Below, piece by piece: positions 51,517 to 62,622 of a stretch of 64,000 nucleotides of DNA (position 1 is its first letter; every line of letters starts with the position of its first letter). Made by a program: the position numbers and the translations under genes. The notes beneath the pieces are model-generated. The model searched no databases and was not told the origin of the DNA. It saw only the letters and a program-made list of their open reading frames with translations. This DNA comes from Lentibacillus persicus (GTDB taxonomy: Bacteria > Bacillota > Bacilli > Bacillales > Amphibacillaceae), in contig NZ_FOMR01000007.1 of the NCBI RefSeq assembly GCF_900112705.1, positions 124,001 through 188,000 of the forward strand, given 5' to 3'.

Positions 51517-52020
51517 TCAAGCTTGTTCATTGTACCATTGAATGATGGATTGTTTTATCTCAGGATCGTTTGTTTCTTCTGCGCCAAATCCGCCCGTGTA
51601 TACCACTTTTACATAGTACTCATGACCATTTTTAAACCTGACCAGACAATAGTTTTCTTGAGGAGCAGGAACAATTTCGACAATCGTCTCATTTGGAAAG
51701 TGTTCATAAATTTTTGCCTTATCGGCTTCCTCCAAATGCCACTCAGGCTTGGAACCTATACTCGGTAGAGATTGCCGCGTGTCAGCAATCTTGTTTGAGG
51801 GCTGCATTTTTTCATGTATATTGTGCAACAGACGAATATTTTCTGCAAATCCGATGAACAGCATGCCACTCACAAAGCCGCCGAGCATCCAGGCAAAAAA
51901 TAACATCCAGCTCATCCCATAAGGAATGGTGTTTGCCGTAACCAAGCCAATAATTAAACCAGCTGCCATCTGCGCAACGCCGATTATAAATAAAACTTTT
52001 GCAACTATATTTTCATTCAT
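51517..52020 (-). CDS. Hypothetical two-helix membrane protein
   Basis: Protein of 167 residues with two membrane helices (about 5-28 and 35-58) and a soluble C-terminal domain with IVEIVPAPQENYCLVRFKNG. No family recognised. ATG at 52020 has AGGGAGGT upstream. Monocistronic. The gap 52021-52234 shows nothing beyond a likely promoter region for the flavoenzyme gene. Confidence 0.65.
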   Translation of the reverse strand: MNENIVAKVLFIIGVAQMAAGLIIGLVTANTIPYGMSWMLFFAWMLGGFVSGMLFIGFAENIRLLHNIHEKMQPSNKIADTRQSLPSIGSKPEWHLEEADKAKIYEHFPNETIVEIVPAPQENYCLVRFKNGHEYYVKVVYTGGFGAEETNDPEIKQSIIQWYNEQA

Positions 52021-52234
52021 TTTCCACTGACCTCCCTTAGTATGTATTTTAAATGATTCTAAAGCATGTTGCGACTAAACAGGAAGAATAAGCGTGAATT
52101 TCTCCCCTCTGCAGTCTTCACTTTATTTTTAACCGATTTTTTCATATAGTTGATATCGTGCAGGCTCGATCAGAATCAGTAGGGGATCTTACCCAGTTAC
52201 ACGTGGGATAAAGATAATGCGAAAGGGTTTTGTT

Positions 52235-53347
52235 ATGAATCGATTTATTGTTATTGGCACTGGCATTCTTGGTGCCACCACCGCATATAAACTTGCCAAA
52301 TCCGGTGCAGAAGTCGTCATGGTCGACCGCGGTGATGCCGGGCAGGCGACAGATGCAGCGGCCGGGATTATTTGCCCGTGGCTTTCACAGCGCAGAAATA
52401 AAGCTTGGTATGCGCTCGCAAAAGGCGGGGCACGAATATATAAGGATTTGATCGATGAGCTGGCTGACGACGATGAAACCGAAACAGGCTATGCCCAAAC
52501 CGGCGCTATCAGCATTCACACAGATGAACAGAAGCTTATAGCCAAGAAAGAGCGTGCATTGAAACGTCGTAAAGACGCTCCTGAAATAGGCGAAGTGACA
52601 CTTCTTAATAAAAAACAGACAAACGAATTATTTCCTCACCTCTCTGAAGATTACGCATCAGTTCATGTCAGCGGCGGCGCACGTGTTAACGGGCGTGCAA
52701 TGCGGGATGCCCTTATCAGCGGTGCCCAAAAACATGGTGCCCGTATGATAACAGGAGATGCTTCACTTAATTATGACCAAACTCAAATCACCGGTGTTAC
52801 CGTCAACGGGGAAACAATCAAAGCAGACAAAGTAATTGCAGCCTGTGGTGCGTGGACACCCGAATTGCTCAAGCCTTTAAACATTCCATTCAACGGCACA
52901 TTGCAAAAGGCGCAAATTTTGCACCTGCAGTCACCCAATGCTGCCACCTCTAATTGGCCGGTTGTCATGCCGCCAAACGATCAATTTATGCTGACGGTGG
53001 ATAACCGAATCATTATTGGTGCGACCCACGAAGATGTTGGTTTCGATACCCGCGTGACAGCAGGTGGTTTGAATGAAATTTTATCAAAAGCATTGGAAGT
53101 TGCACCCGGATTATCGGATAGTACGCTAATCGAAGCCCGTGTTGGTTTTCGGCCGCACACACCAGGTTACCTGCCTGTTATTGGTCCACTGCCGGGATAT
53201 GAAGGTCTTTTGATCGGCAACGGACTCGGATCATCAGGTCTTACCACCGGTCCCTATGTCGGAAGCCAGCTGGCAAATCTGACACTCGAAAAAGAATTGG
53301 AAATTGACCTGGCAAACTATGACGTCGCCGGCGCCATAGGAAATTGA
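52235..53347 (+). CDS. FAD-dependent amino acid oxidase/dehydrogenase (DadA-like)
   Basis: D-amino-acid dehydrogenase/glycine-oxidase type flavoprotein (DAO family), 370 residues. FAD motif VIGTGILGATTAYKLAKSG (about 4-22), DAAAGIICPWLSQRR contacts FAD, and the C-terminal RVGFRPHTPGYLPVIGPLPG with GNGLGSSGLTTGPYVG completes the site. Substrate not determinable. The start at 52235 (MNRFIVIG) has AAAGGG upstream; an ATG at 52217 overlaps it. Confidence 0.82.
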   Translation: MNRFIVIGTGILGATTAYKLAKSGAEVVMVDRGDAGQATDAAAGIICPWLSQRRNKAWYALAKGGARIYKDLIDELADDDETETGYAQTGAISIHTDEQKLIAKKERALKRRKDAPEIGEVTLLNKKQTNELFPHLSEDYASVHVSGGARVNGRAMRDALISGAQKHGARMITGDASLNYDQTQITGVTVNGETIKADKVIAACGAWTPELLKPLNIPFNGTLQKAQILHLQSPNAATSNWPVVMPPNDQFMLTVDNRIIIGATHEDVGFDTRVTAGGLNEILSKALEVAPGLSDSTLIEARVGFRPHTPGYLPVIGPLPGYEGLLIGNGLGSSGLTTGPYVGSQLANLTLEKELEIDLANYDVAGAIGN

Positions 53348-53480
53348 CACGACTCTGTTATTTACAGGCGCAATCGGTTTTGCTAATCTTATAGCAGAGA
53401 CAGCATCGAAGGACAATTAACTGCCGGTCAACGACAGCTAATTGTCCGTTAAATGCGGGTAAAATAAGGGGGAAGATTCC

Positions 53481-53648
53481 ATGGGCAAGAAAACGGTTAT
53501 CTTCATTGTGGCGGTGACACTGATTGTCTTAATCGCCGGCTGGTACGTTTTGCAAAACGTCATGACCAATTATAATGTTGACGAGGATGCATTCCAGCCA
53601 CACCAGTGGGAACTGACGCATTTGGCAGATTCAAAAACGGGAGAGTAG
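53481..53648 (+). CDS. Small membrane protein (55 aa)
   Basis: MGKKTVIFIVAVTLIVLIAG then WYVLQNVMTNYNVDEDAFQP: one N-terminal membrane helix and a 30-residue acidic outer tail. A good AAGGGGGAAG RBS and its own terminator 23 bp downstream support a real gene. No family recognised. Confidence 0.6.
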   Translation: MGKKTVIFIVAVTLIVLIAGWYVLQNVMTNYNVDEDAFQPHQWELTHLADSKTGE

Positions 53649-53670
53649 ACACAGCGCTTCAACATGATTA

Positions 53671-53703
53671 AACGACCATGAAATTGTTAATGGTCGTTTT
53701 GTT
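53671..53703 (+). terminator. Terminator of the 55-aa gene
   Basis: AACGACCAT-loop-ATGGTCGTT followed by TTGTT. Confidence 0.82.
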
Positions 53704-53771
53704 AAAGCAATTTTTTACAGACTTAATCAAAACGTAACTGCATTATCTTTTCATTGACCAACTTTAGCTTG

Positions 53772-54728
53772 TCAAATATGCTTATCCTGGTTTTGCTTTC
53801 CATCATCTTCAATAACGCCCAGAACCACATCAGCTACTTCAGAGGAACGAAGCAATTTATCAGTCAGCCTGAACTTTATATCGTCCGCTTCATTAAGTGT
53901 AAGTCCTTTTTCCAATTCGACAGAACCCTCTACATGGTAAGTTCTCCCTTCCTGCAGGACACGTAACTTATAAAGGTCAACAACCTTATCATCCGCCAGA
54001 AGCGTTTTGGAAATTTCTTTTTCAACGTCGGCCGGGGCGGATACACCGATCAGACCAACCATATTATCATAACCGACACGGAAAGCAACAAACAACATGA
54101 GAACACCTATCAGCATTGTAAAAATTCCATCTGCCAGAAGCAATCCAAAAAGTTGAGCAAGCAAGACACCGATCAGGGCCAATACTGCCCCGGAGGTAGC
54201 TACAAGGTCTTCGTAAAATACCAGTCTTGTTGCGGGGGAGGCTTTCTGGGCGTTTTTAAATGCACGGGGCAACAGCCATCCATCGTTATCATCTTCTGTT
54301 TCTTTTGTAATTTCTTTCATTGCTTTAATTAAAATAAAACCATCTATCAAAAGCGAAGCTATCAGTACACCAACGTTCAACCAAATATTGCCCGATTCGG
54401 AAGGGTCCTGAAAAAGATGCCATCCTTCTTTAATCGTTTCGTATGCCATTATCGTGACGACTACAACAGCAACCATGCAAAAAATGTTAATTACCCTGCC
54501 AAACCCCCTCGGAAAACGTTCTGACGGCGGAGTTTCGGCGAGCACGCTGCCAAAAAATACAAACCCCTGATTGACTGCATCAGCCAACGAATGCATCGTG
54601 GTCGCGAACATCGATCCGCTCCCGCTAAAAAATGCAGCAGCCCCTTTTATCCCGGCTAAAAATATGTTTCCAAGTGCTGAGAAACCGGAAGATGTATTCC
54701 CTTTCTTAATCCGTTCCATAAATCCCAT
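53772..54728 (-). CDS. Cation diffusion facilitator family transporter
   Basis: Divalent metal/proton antiporter of 318 residues with about six helices. TTMHSLADAVNQ (helix 2, His and Asp site residues) and FYEDLVATSGAV (helix 5, Asp site with Glu preceding) mark the transport site; the C-terminal cytoplasmic domain starts about residue 220. The metal (Zn, Mn, Fe) cannot be set by eye. GSVLAETPPSERFPRGFGR is the loop after helix 2. ATG at 54728 preceded by AGGAGGC. Monocistronic. Confidence 0.83.
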   Translation of the reverse strand: MGFMERIKKGNTSSGFSALGNIFLAGIKGAAAFFSGSGSMFATTMHSLADAVNQGFVFFGSVLAETPPSERFPRGFGRVINIFCMVAVVVVTIMAYETIKEGWHLFQDPSESGNIWLNVGVLIASLLIDGFILIKAMKEITKETEDDNDGWLLPRAFKNAQKASPATRLVFYEDLVATSGAVLALIGVLLAQLFGLLLADGIFTMLIGVLMLFVAFRVGYDNMVGLIGVSAPADVEKEISKTLLADDKVVDLYKLRVLQEGRTYHVEGSVELEKGLTLNEADDIKFRLTDKLLRSSEVADVVLGVIEDDGKQNQDKHI

Positions 54729-54805
54729 CTCAAAAGCCTCCTGACATGTAGACTGCTACTATATAGGATTCTTTATCGATGGCATTTTATACATAAAGAG
54801 CTTAA

Positions 54806-56494
54806 TTACTGGGCTGATTCTGCGCGCATAAAGTCATACATCTGATAGTTGTTTTTTCCGGATTGCTTTGCCTTATAAAGCTGTTTGTCAGCATAACGCA
54901 GCAAGAGGTCTGAACCCTCAGCTGAATTCGCCGACGAAACAGCAATTCCCAGGCTGGCTGTTATGTTAAACCCGGCATCAGTAACACACCACATATCATT
55001 TAGCTTACTGAGAATTCGTTCGGCTACATTTGTCACGTCCTCCAATTTGCTTACATCAGGCAGCATCAAAATAAACTCATCGCCGCCAAGTCTGGCAAGC
55101 AAATCATTCTGCCGGATAACACTGCTTATCCGGCTGCCAAACTCCTGAATGACTTGATCCCCCACATCATGCCCCATTTGGTCATTGATGGTTTTAAATT
55201 GGTCCAGGTCCATCATAATAATTGCAATCCGCTGCTTCGTACCTTTTTTCTCCTCCAGTTGTATACGCAATTGTTCCATAAAATAGCGTCTGTTTGGCAG
55301 ACCGGTCAGCGAATCGTGAAAGGCCATATGCTGCAGTTTTTTTTCATAATCTTTTCGAAGCGTTATATTGCGTGTCAAGACGACCATATGCGTAAATTGA
55401 TTCCAATCATTATAAACAGGTGTGCCACGGAGCTCAAACCAGCTATAACTGCCGCTTCCGTTTTTTTGCCTGAACTGCTCTTTCCATGTCGTATGCGATA
55501 CAACCGATTGAATAAAGGAATCCATTAAGTTTTCAGTATCATCTAAATGAACATTATGCAAAAAATGCCGGCCGATATATTCATCGGGGTCGTTATCGAG
55601 TATATCTTTATAGGAGGGTGAAACATAATCTATATTGCCATTTTCATTTATCATAGTAATTAAATCATTGGAATGATCCGCAATGATTCGAAAGTGGCCT
55701 TCACTTTCCTGGTATTTTTTACCAAGAATGACTTGCTCGTTGATATCTTTAAAAATGCCAAATATACCAGTAATCGTTTCCTCAATCACAATCGGGGTAA
55801 ATTTCATAATGACTTCTTTAAAACCTGATGGCTTATGACAAACGCGCATTTGTCTCTGTTCGGCCTTTCCCGATTTGATGCTTTCAAAAATAGCATTAAT
55901 CACGTTTAGATCATCTTCCTGAACAAGGTCAGTAAACCGCTTTCTTTTCAAATCTTCAGCCTTGTAGCCAAAAACCGAATGGACAGCGTTGTTTCCGCTC
56001 ACAATATTACCGTTCAAATCCAGCGATAAAATCGCATCCAAATTGTAATCATAAAGGGAACGGTATTTTTGTTTGTTACGCTTTAATTCGTTCGTCGTTT
56101 TTTCCACACGGAATTCATTCAGTTTACGGGCTGTAATATCTTTTACCAAAGCTACAATATGAGTGCAAAGACCACTTTCATACAAGGGGGTTAACGTTGT
56201 TTCGGAATATTTAATACCCGCAGGTGACTCGTAATGATCTTCGTATGTAACAATATCCCGGGTATCGAGCACCTTTTTGTACTTTTCGGTGAGATGCGCC
56301 GTCGTCTTTTTCGGATAAACTTCATGAAATGTCCTGCCAATCACATCATCCGTTAGCGCCGTCCGTTCTTTAGCAGCCTTATTTAAAAATTCATACCTGA
56401 AATTCTCCAGCTCATCCACTTTTATGACAAAGACCATTTCACGAATCCCATTGGCCAATACATTATTAAGCAACAATGACTCAGCCGATTTCAT
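54806..56494 (-). CDS. Multi-PAS diguanylate cyclase (GGDEF)
   Basis: Signalling protein of 562 residues with three PAS domains (about 10-125, 140-255, 265-385) and a C-terminal GGDEF domain (about 390-560). LARLGGDEFILMLPD is the intact active-site motif, and FHDSLTGLPNRRYF opens the domain, so c-di-GMP synthesis is likely. PAS signals are unknown. No EAL domain and no membrane helices are seen. ATG at 56494 after GAAAGGAGG. Confidence 0.88.
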   Translation of the reverse strand: MKSAESLLLNNVLANGIREMVFVIKVDELENFRYEFLNKAAKERTALTDDVIGRTFHEVYPKKTTAHLTEKYKKVLDTRDIVTYEDHYESPAGIKYSETTLTPLYESGLCTHIVALVKDITARKLNEFRVEKTTNELKRNKQKYRSLYDYNLDAILSLDLNGNIVSGNNAVHSVFGYKAEDLKRKRFTDLVQEDDLNVINAIFESIKSGKAEQRQMRVCHKPSGFKEVIMKFTPIVIEETITGIFGIFKDINEQVILGKKYQESEGHFRIIADHSNDLITMINENGNIDYVSPSYKDILDNDPDEYIGRHFLHNVHLDDTENLMDSFIQSVVSHTTWKEQFRQKNGSGSYSWFELRGTPVYNDWNQFTHMVVLTRNITLRKDYEKKLQHMAFHDSLTGLPNRRYFMEQLRIQLEEKKGTKQRIAIIMMDLDQFKTINDQMGHDVGDQVIQEFGSRISSVIRQNDLLARLGGDEFILMLPDVSKLEDVTNVAERILSKLNDMWCVTDAGFNITASLGIAVSSANSAEGSDLLLRYADKQLYKAKQSGKNNYQMYDFMRAESAQ

Positions 56495-56645
56495 CTAATT
56501 ACCTCCTTTCTATTTTTTGATTTTTATTATTATAACTATTGTAAAAATGATTTTATTACTCTTATTATATACCCTTTTTTAAAATTTTCTAGTACTTTTT
56601 CCCTAGATTTGTAAATTTTACTGAAATAAATAAACCGAAGTAAAC

Positions 56646-56676
56646 AAAAAAAAGAGCCAGGCATCAGCCAGGCTCT
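56646..56676 (-). terminator. Terminator of the sqd operon
   Basis: AGAGCCTGGC-TGAT-GCCTGGCTCT (one mismatch) followed by T8 on the minus strand, just past the GtrA-like gene. Confidence 0.88.
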
Positions 56677-56687
56677 GTGTATTTCCA

Positions 56688-57146
56688 TCAGTTTTCTTTT
56701 ATAAATCGTTTGCCATAATCTTTAAAGACAAAATATTTAACCATGAAGAAGCTGGCGAGGAACGACAAAAACATTGCCAGTCCTTTGGCTATATTATAGC
56801 GCAGCCAATTTGGAACACCGATTAACTCCAGCAATTCATTGAATCCAAGGAAAACCAGATTGCTTACCCCGAGACTGATGATGCCCTGGATGATAAACAT
56901 TATTCGCTGACGATTGCTTCCCTTCGCCGAACGTTTGAAGGTAATATTTACATTCCAAAAGTAGCTGTTAATTACAGCTAATGAATAAGCAATCGTATTA
57001 AATAATAAAAGCAATGCTCTTTCATCTGTATGGAAAAAAATTAATAACAGGTTTAAGGCTCCGATATCAATTCCTGCGTTGGCAAAGCCGATCACACCAA
57101 ACTGCAGAAATTGCAACGGGCCTCTTTTTGGTTTGTTCTGTGCCAT
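56688..57146 (-). CDS. GtrA family membrane protein
   Basis: A 152-residue protein with four membrane helices. FLQFGVIGFANAGIDIGALN and YSLAVINSYFWNVNITFKRS are GtrA-family landmarks. GtrA proteins are often proposed to flip lipid-linked sugars. It ends the sqdB-sqdX cluster, so it may move a glycolipid intermediate or sulfolipid across the membrane. This is inference. ATG at 57146; 47 bp after sqdX. Confidence 0.82.
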   Translation of the reverse strand: MAQNKPKRGPLQFLQFGVIGFANAGIDIGALNLLLIFFHTDERALLLLFNTIAYSLAVINSYFWNVNITFKRSAKGSNRQRIMFIIQGIISLGVSNLVFLGFNELLELIGVPNWLRYNIAKGLAMFLSFLASFFMVKYFVFKDYGKRFIKEN

Positions 57147-57193
57147 AGAACGCCTCTAATATTCCTTATCTATATAGTCTCAGCTTAGTCATG

Positions 57194-58363
57194 TTATTTA
57201 TTTTCCGTCTTCAAATCGGATGGTTCAATATTATTATGGCTTAAAGCGGGATCGTATACTCCGGCAATTTCCTTATAGTAATCAAGAACTTGCTTCGACT
57301 GAGCGTCCCAGCTCATCTCGGCAATATCATTGCGGGCAGCTTTGGCCAAGCGTTTTCTTAGTGTTTCATCAGCAAAGCGCAGGACCGTATTCTTGAAATC
57401 ACCCGGTTTGTCTTGATCATAAAGCAGGCCGGTACGATTGTCTTCTATTTGCTCACACGTCGGTCCGCTTTCAGCCGCAACAAGCGGCAATCCTGATGCC
57501 ATTGCTTCTGTTATAACAAGGCCCAGTGTCTCAGTTGTTGACGGAAACACGAAAACATCTGATGATGCATATGCTTTGGCAAGTTCTTCGCCGTGCATAA
57601 ATCCGGTGAAAATGGTATCCGTCCCTGCAAAGTGTTTTTCAAGTGTTTGCCGATGCGGACCGTCCCCTACAATAGCCAGCACAAATTCATCTGATGAATC
57701 AAGAACTGACTTGATTTTTTCAATTTCTTTCTCAGGCGCAAGCCGACCGACAAATAACAGCAGTTTTTTGTCTTTTTGACCGCCTGAAAGCCTCTCCCGC
57801 ATATTTTCATCATAATTATCAGGGTCAAACAATTCGGTGTCAACACCGCGCTGCCAGACACGGACGTTCTGAAAATTCTGCTCGAGCAGCTCTTCTTTCA
57901 CGGCTTCAGACGTACAAAGATTTAGATCAGCCTGATTATGAAGCTTGCGGAAATACCACCATAAAAACCCCTTAAACATCGGAACATTGTAATAATCCGC
58001 ATACTTCGGCACTTGTGTATGGAATGAAGCCAGCATTGGAATCCCCAGTTTTTTCGCATAATAAACACCGCTCATCCCAACTAGTGCCGGGTTTACGATA
58101 TGCACGACATCGGGGTCATAGTCCTCAAGCATTTTTTTGACTTTCCGGGTTGGAAGCGAGAATTTTTTGGAACGGTAAAGAAGGAGAGTCCGAGCTGGAA
58201 CCCCTTCTACTTTCACGCCTTCAAATTCATCCACACCAAGATCCGGCGCGATAACACGGATATCGTGACCTTCCCGCTTGAAATATCGGATACATGCTTT
58301 AAGCCTTGTGACAACACCATCTGTTGAAGGCACGAATGTTTCGGTAATGATTGCAATTTTCAA
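57194..58363 (-). CDS. sqdX: Glycosyltransferase family 4, sulfoquinovosyltransferase SqdX-like
   Basis: GT-B transferase of 389 residues. KIAIITETFVPSTDGVVTRL at the N-terminus, SFHTQVPKYADYYNVP in the middle, and the C-terminal FPSTTETLGLVITEAMASGL (donor-binding EX7E). It matches SqdX and related alpha-glycosyl transferases. The SqdB gene directly upstream makes UDP-sulfoquinovose, so the likely reaction is transfer of sulfoquinovose to diacylglycerol, giving SQDG. The TTG at 58363 has AAGGAAG at good distance; a GTG at 58372 lies too close to it. A mannosyl- or glucosyltransferase is the alternative. Confidence 0.8.
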   Translation of the reverse strand: MKIAIITETFVPSTDGVVTRLKACIRYFKREGHDIRVIAPDLGVDEFEGVKVEGVPARTLLLYRSKKFSLPTRKVKKMLEDYDPDVVHIVNPALVGMSGVYYAKKLGIPMLASFHTQVPKYADYYNVPMFKGFLWWYFRKLHNQADLNLCTSEAVKEELLEQNFQNVRVWQRGVDTELFDPDNYDENMRERLSGGQKDKKLLLFVGRLAPEKEIEKIKSVLDSSDEFVLAIVGDGPHRQTLEKHFAGTDTIFTGFMHGEELAKAYASSDVFVFPSTTETLGLVITEAMASGLPLVAAESGPTCEQIEDNRTGLLYDQDKPGDFKNTVLRFADETLRKRLAKAARNDIAEMSWDAQSKQVLDYYKEIAGVYDPALSHNNIEPSDLKTENK

Positions 58364-58404
58364 TGGCGACACTTCCTTGAGTTAAAAAATCTGAACCCAG
58401 CTGT

Positions 58405-59571
<1,167 letters not shown>

Positions 59572-59732
59572 TTAGGTTCTATTAATAGATTTTGACATTT
59601 CAGTATGAAGTGCATTTAAGCACTCCACTGACGATTATATATCCACATTAAAAATTACCATTTAATCAGGTTATTTACAAATAAAACAGGATGACAATTA
59701 TTTGAATGGTTGGTTGATTGATATTTTTCAGG

Positions 59733-61130
59733 CTAGGCTTTTCTTTGCTGATTGACAAGTAATTGCCGGTAGGCTTCTGATTCCTGGGTCATGCCCCTTT
59801 CCTGGTAGATCTTTGACAACCATTTTAATGGCCGGGGATCGTCTGGGTTGAGTTCCGTATCCCAGCTAAAACAATCAATTGCTTCATCGAATTGCTTGAA
59901 TTCATAATACAACTCTCCAAGCTGCTGCATATGATCGAGATCATCTTTAAACCTTATAAAGGCGTTCATTTTTTGATAAACCGGGTGAACGGCCCGATAC
60001 TCAATATAAGGTTTCAGCAGTTCTTTAATTTCAGATGGCTTGTATAAATTCAGAAGTGTCTTAGTGTACGTATGGATAAGGTGCTCTGCAGTTTTTGTAT
60101 TTAAAGCCAGTGTCAATTCAAACAGGGTCTGCAATTCTTCTGACGAAAATGAGCGTGATGTGAGATCCAATTGTTCAAGCATTCCCCGTAATAACTCGGT
60201 GTCCTCTATAACGAGTGTTGTGACAGACTTCTGATAAACTGCCAGCACCCTGTCAATTCGTTGCTGCTGGATGTATGTATGCAAAAGATCCTGATTGAGT
60301 GGGGCATAGCGTGGCAACTGATCATAAAGGTATTCGAGGGAAACCATAATCTGTTCATTGTCCATATGCCGGTCCAGCTGTTGTTTCAGTGAATCATAAT
60401 TATCATCAGAAGGATCCGCAATAAATCTCTCGCCATATAATGCTGCCAGTTCCATCCAGCGTGACTGTTCATTTAGCAGCATAACAAGATCCCGGGCGTC
60501 ATCTTGCTTATGTCGTTGATAATAAAACACCTTTTCGGCAAAAATTAAATCATGGTTTAAAATCTCTTCAGAGGCTTCGTTGTACAGTTTGGCGTATTTT
60601 CTGTAACTCCAATCATTCGATAGTTCTTTAACCAAACTGTGTTCAGGGGTGAAATCCATCAGCACCCGAACAATTTTATACGCCAGGAAGTTTTGTCCGT
60701 TCCGGCGAAAACTGTAAAATATGGATTTAATCTCATCAAACAATCGTTTTTTGGAAATAAATGATTCAAAGAATGTAAGGATAAATGCTTTTTCATGCGG
60801 GGTATATTGCTTATCAAGTTTTTTCAGAAACGGATCGAATTGATTGACACGGCGTGGATGACTGTGAGCCAAAAGTTCATCTATGAATGGATGCGGTGCG
60901 TTAAACACCATTCCCTGTACGAAGGCATTAGCAATGAATGAATGGCGCTTGAGTTTTTTCGCCTTTGCGGCTGTGAGGAAGTTGTTTTTATAGAAAAACA
61001 AATAATAAATCTCGTTGTGCTTTGTAGCGGCTTCGATAATCTGTGAACCAAGATGCAGTGCAACACGCTCAGCTTTTAATTCAACTGGTTTCTGCCTGCT
61101 TGTATAAATCCGAAACTGATTTGAGTGCAT
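59733..61130 (-). CDS. TPR-containing hypothetical protein
   Basis: A 465-residue largely helical soluble protein. The C-terminus has tetratricopeptide-like repeats (ELYYEFKQFDEAIDCFSWDT, LKWLSKIYQERGMTQESEAY). The middle is rich in helical hairpins. No enzymatic motif is seen. I start at 61130 (MHSNQFRIYTSRQ), with CAGGTGA upstream; the longer frame is unsupported. Function unknown; probably protein-protein interaction. Confidence 0.72.
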   Translation of the reverse strand: MHSNQFRIYTSRQKPVELKAERVALHLGSQIIEAATKHNEIYYLFFYKNNFLTAAKAKKLKRHSFIANAFVQGMVFNAPHPFIDELLAHSHPRRVNQFDPFLKKLDKQYTPHEKAFILTFFESFISKKRLFDEIKSIFYSFRRNGQNFLAYKIVRVLMDFTPEHSLVKELSNDWSYRKYAKLYNEASEEILNHDLIFAEKVFYYQRHKQDDARDLVMLLNEQSRWMELAALYGERFIADPSDDNYDSLKQQLDRHMDNEQIMVSLEYLYDQLPRYAPLNQDLLHTYIQQQRIDRVLAVYQKSVTTLVIEDTELLRGMLEQLDLTSRSFSSEELQTLFELTLALNTKTAEHLIHTYTKTLLNLYKPSEIKELLKPYIEYRAVHPVYQKMNAFIRFKDDLDHMQQLGELYYEFKQFDEAIDCFSWDTELNPDDPRPLKWLSKIYQERGMTQESEAYRQLLVNQQRKA

Positions 61131-61207
61131 GTACCAATTCACCTGCCCTTTTTTTACTATTGTAACATACATGGCCGTGTCCAGCGTCCGGAAAAACAAC
61201 AAGACCC

Positions 61208-61858
61208 CTAGCCGATATGGCCGGAGTCTGAGCTGTAACGTTTCATACGGGAAGAGGAAACCCACTCCACCACTTTATGCATTTTCAGGTAGGTATATTC
61301 AAAAATTGGACTTTGAATAAACGTAAAAATAAAGGTGAAAACAAACACAGGACCGCCCAATAACAGCCCGATTACTAATACGCCGCTTTCAACTATGATG
61401 CGAACTTTACCGATTGAAGCACCGGTTTTGTCGGAAATCGACAGCATAAACCCGTCACGCGGCCCCGAGCCGACACCGGCCGAGTTATAAATACCCCCGC
61501 CAAGTCCCATTACGATAATACCGGCAATTATAATCACGACATCCACCCAGCTGTTTGTTGCTTTAGGAAGAAAATCGAGCCACATATACATATCGACAAA
61601 TACCCCGATCAGCACAGCATTTAGAAATGTGCCGATTTTAATATATGATTTATCGAGAATCCACGATATGATAATCAGCAAAAAGGAAATAATAATCGCC
61701 CAGGAACCAATTGACAAGCCAACAATCTCAAACAGGGCCACGTTCAGCACGTCCCACGGGTGGACCCCCAGATGCTGCATATTTACCGTAATGGTGATCC
61801 CCATACTGAAAATCAATATCCCGATAATATAAACAAACCATCTGAAGCCTTGAGCCAT
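61208..61858 (-). CDS. YczE-like membrane protein (second copy)
   Basis: Membrane protein of 216 residues, paralogous in motif to the one at 38290. NMQHLGVHPWDVLNVALFEI and SAGVGSGPRDGFMLSISDKT are the paired conserved loops. Five helices and a basic C-terminus. Function unclear. ATG at 61858 has a modest RBS (AAGGCGG). Confidence 0.78.
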   Translation of the reverse strand: MAQGFRWFVYIIGILIFSMGITITVNMQHLGVHPWDVLNVALFEIVGLSIGSWAIIISFLLIIISWILDKSYIKIGTFLNAVLIGVFVDMYMWLDFLPKATNSWVDVVIIIAGIIVMGLGGGIYNSAGVGSGPRDGFMLSISDKTGASIGKVRIIVESGVLVIGLLLGGPVFVFTFIFTFIQSPIFEYTYLKMHKVVEWVSSSRMKRYSSDSGHIG

Positions 61859-62049
61859 TTCAATCCGCCTTCTTTCTGCGTACTGTTACGAAATATCTAT
61901 TATATCATATTCAACTGTTTTTTACTGATATCTGACAAGCCATTTTTCAATTCGAACACAAAGCCATGAAGTTTAATTATCGCCATACAAGGTTATCATG
62001 CCTACTGCAATGCTATTATGAGTAATAATTTATCTTTAGGAGGGTAAAC

Positions 62050-62307
62050 ATGCTAAGCTTTATTTGGAGTCTGATTGTCGGCGGCATCCTTGGCTGGCTC
62101 GCCAGCTTAATCGTCGGAAAAGACGTGCCGGGAGGTATCATCGGCAACATCATCGCCGGTATTATCGGTGCATGGATTGGTTCCAGCCTGCTCGGAAGCT
62201 TTGGCCCGGTCATCGGCGGCTTTGCCATTATTCCGGCGCTCATTGGTGCCATAATCCTGATTTTTATCATCAGCCTGATTATCAAAGGCACAAGCAAAGC
62301 AACGTAA
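62050..62307 (+). CDS. GlsB/YeaQ/YmgE family stress membrane protein
   Basis: Glycine-rich membrane protein of 85 residues with three helices. FIWSLIVGGILGWLASLIVG and PGGIIGNIIAGIIGAWIGSS are typical. Members are general-stress induced in several bacteria; function unknown. ATG at 62050 after TAGGAGGG. Confidence 0.85.
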   Translation: MLSFIWSLIVGGILGWLASLIVGKDVPGGIIGNIIAGIIGAWIGSSLLGSFGPVIGGFAIIPALIGAIILIFIISLIIKGTSKAT

Positions 62308-62447
62308 TTTTAAAAAGAATTCGCCGACACCTCTTTTCAGATGCCAGAGGGTTGGCAGAAGTTATATCAAATTTGCGATTTCACTTTTAGTTAGGTCACC
62401 TGGAAGGTTATACGCTTTTAACTTTTAAAAAAGAAATCTCTTGCTAA

Positions 62448-62595
62448 AATCCGCTGTAGATTCTGACATAATCGCTGTAGTTTACAGCGCATCGCTGGAG
62501 ATTGGCTCATAATCGCTGTAGTTTGAGGCGAAATCGCTATAGGTAAGGATGGAATCGCTGTAGTTCAGGGTGAAATCGCTGTAGATTTTCAATGG
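62448..62595. repeat. 21-bp-period array C (AATCGCTGTAG motif), no adjacent nuclease
   Basis: Seven units with GCTGTAG (or one-base variants) at 62453, 62474, 62494, 62515, 62536, 62557 and 62578: steps 21,20,21,21,21,21. Read in the NERD-gene direction, arrays A1 and A2 have the same core and the same step order. Unit 2 shares CGCTGTAGT-N-T-N-CAGCGCAT with theirs, able to form a CGCTG/CAGCG hairpin. The 350-bp gap 62308-62657 otherwise holds only the terminator at 62623. Confidence 0.95.
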
Positions 62596-62622
62596 CTCTA
62601 ATTTTGCAAGCTACTAAATAGT

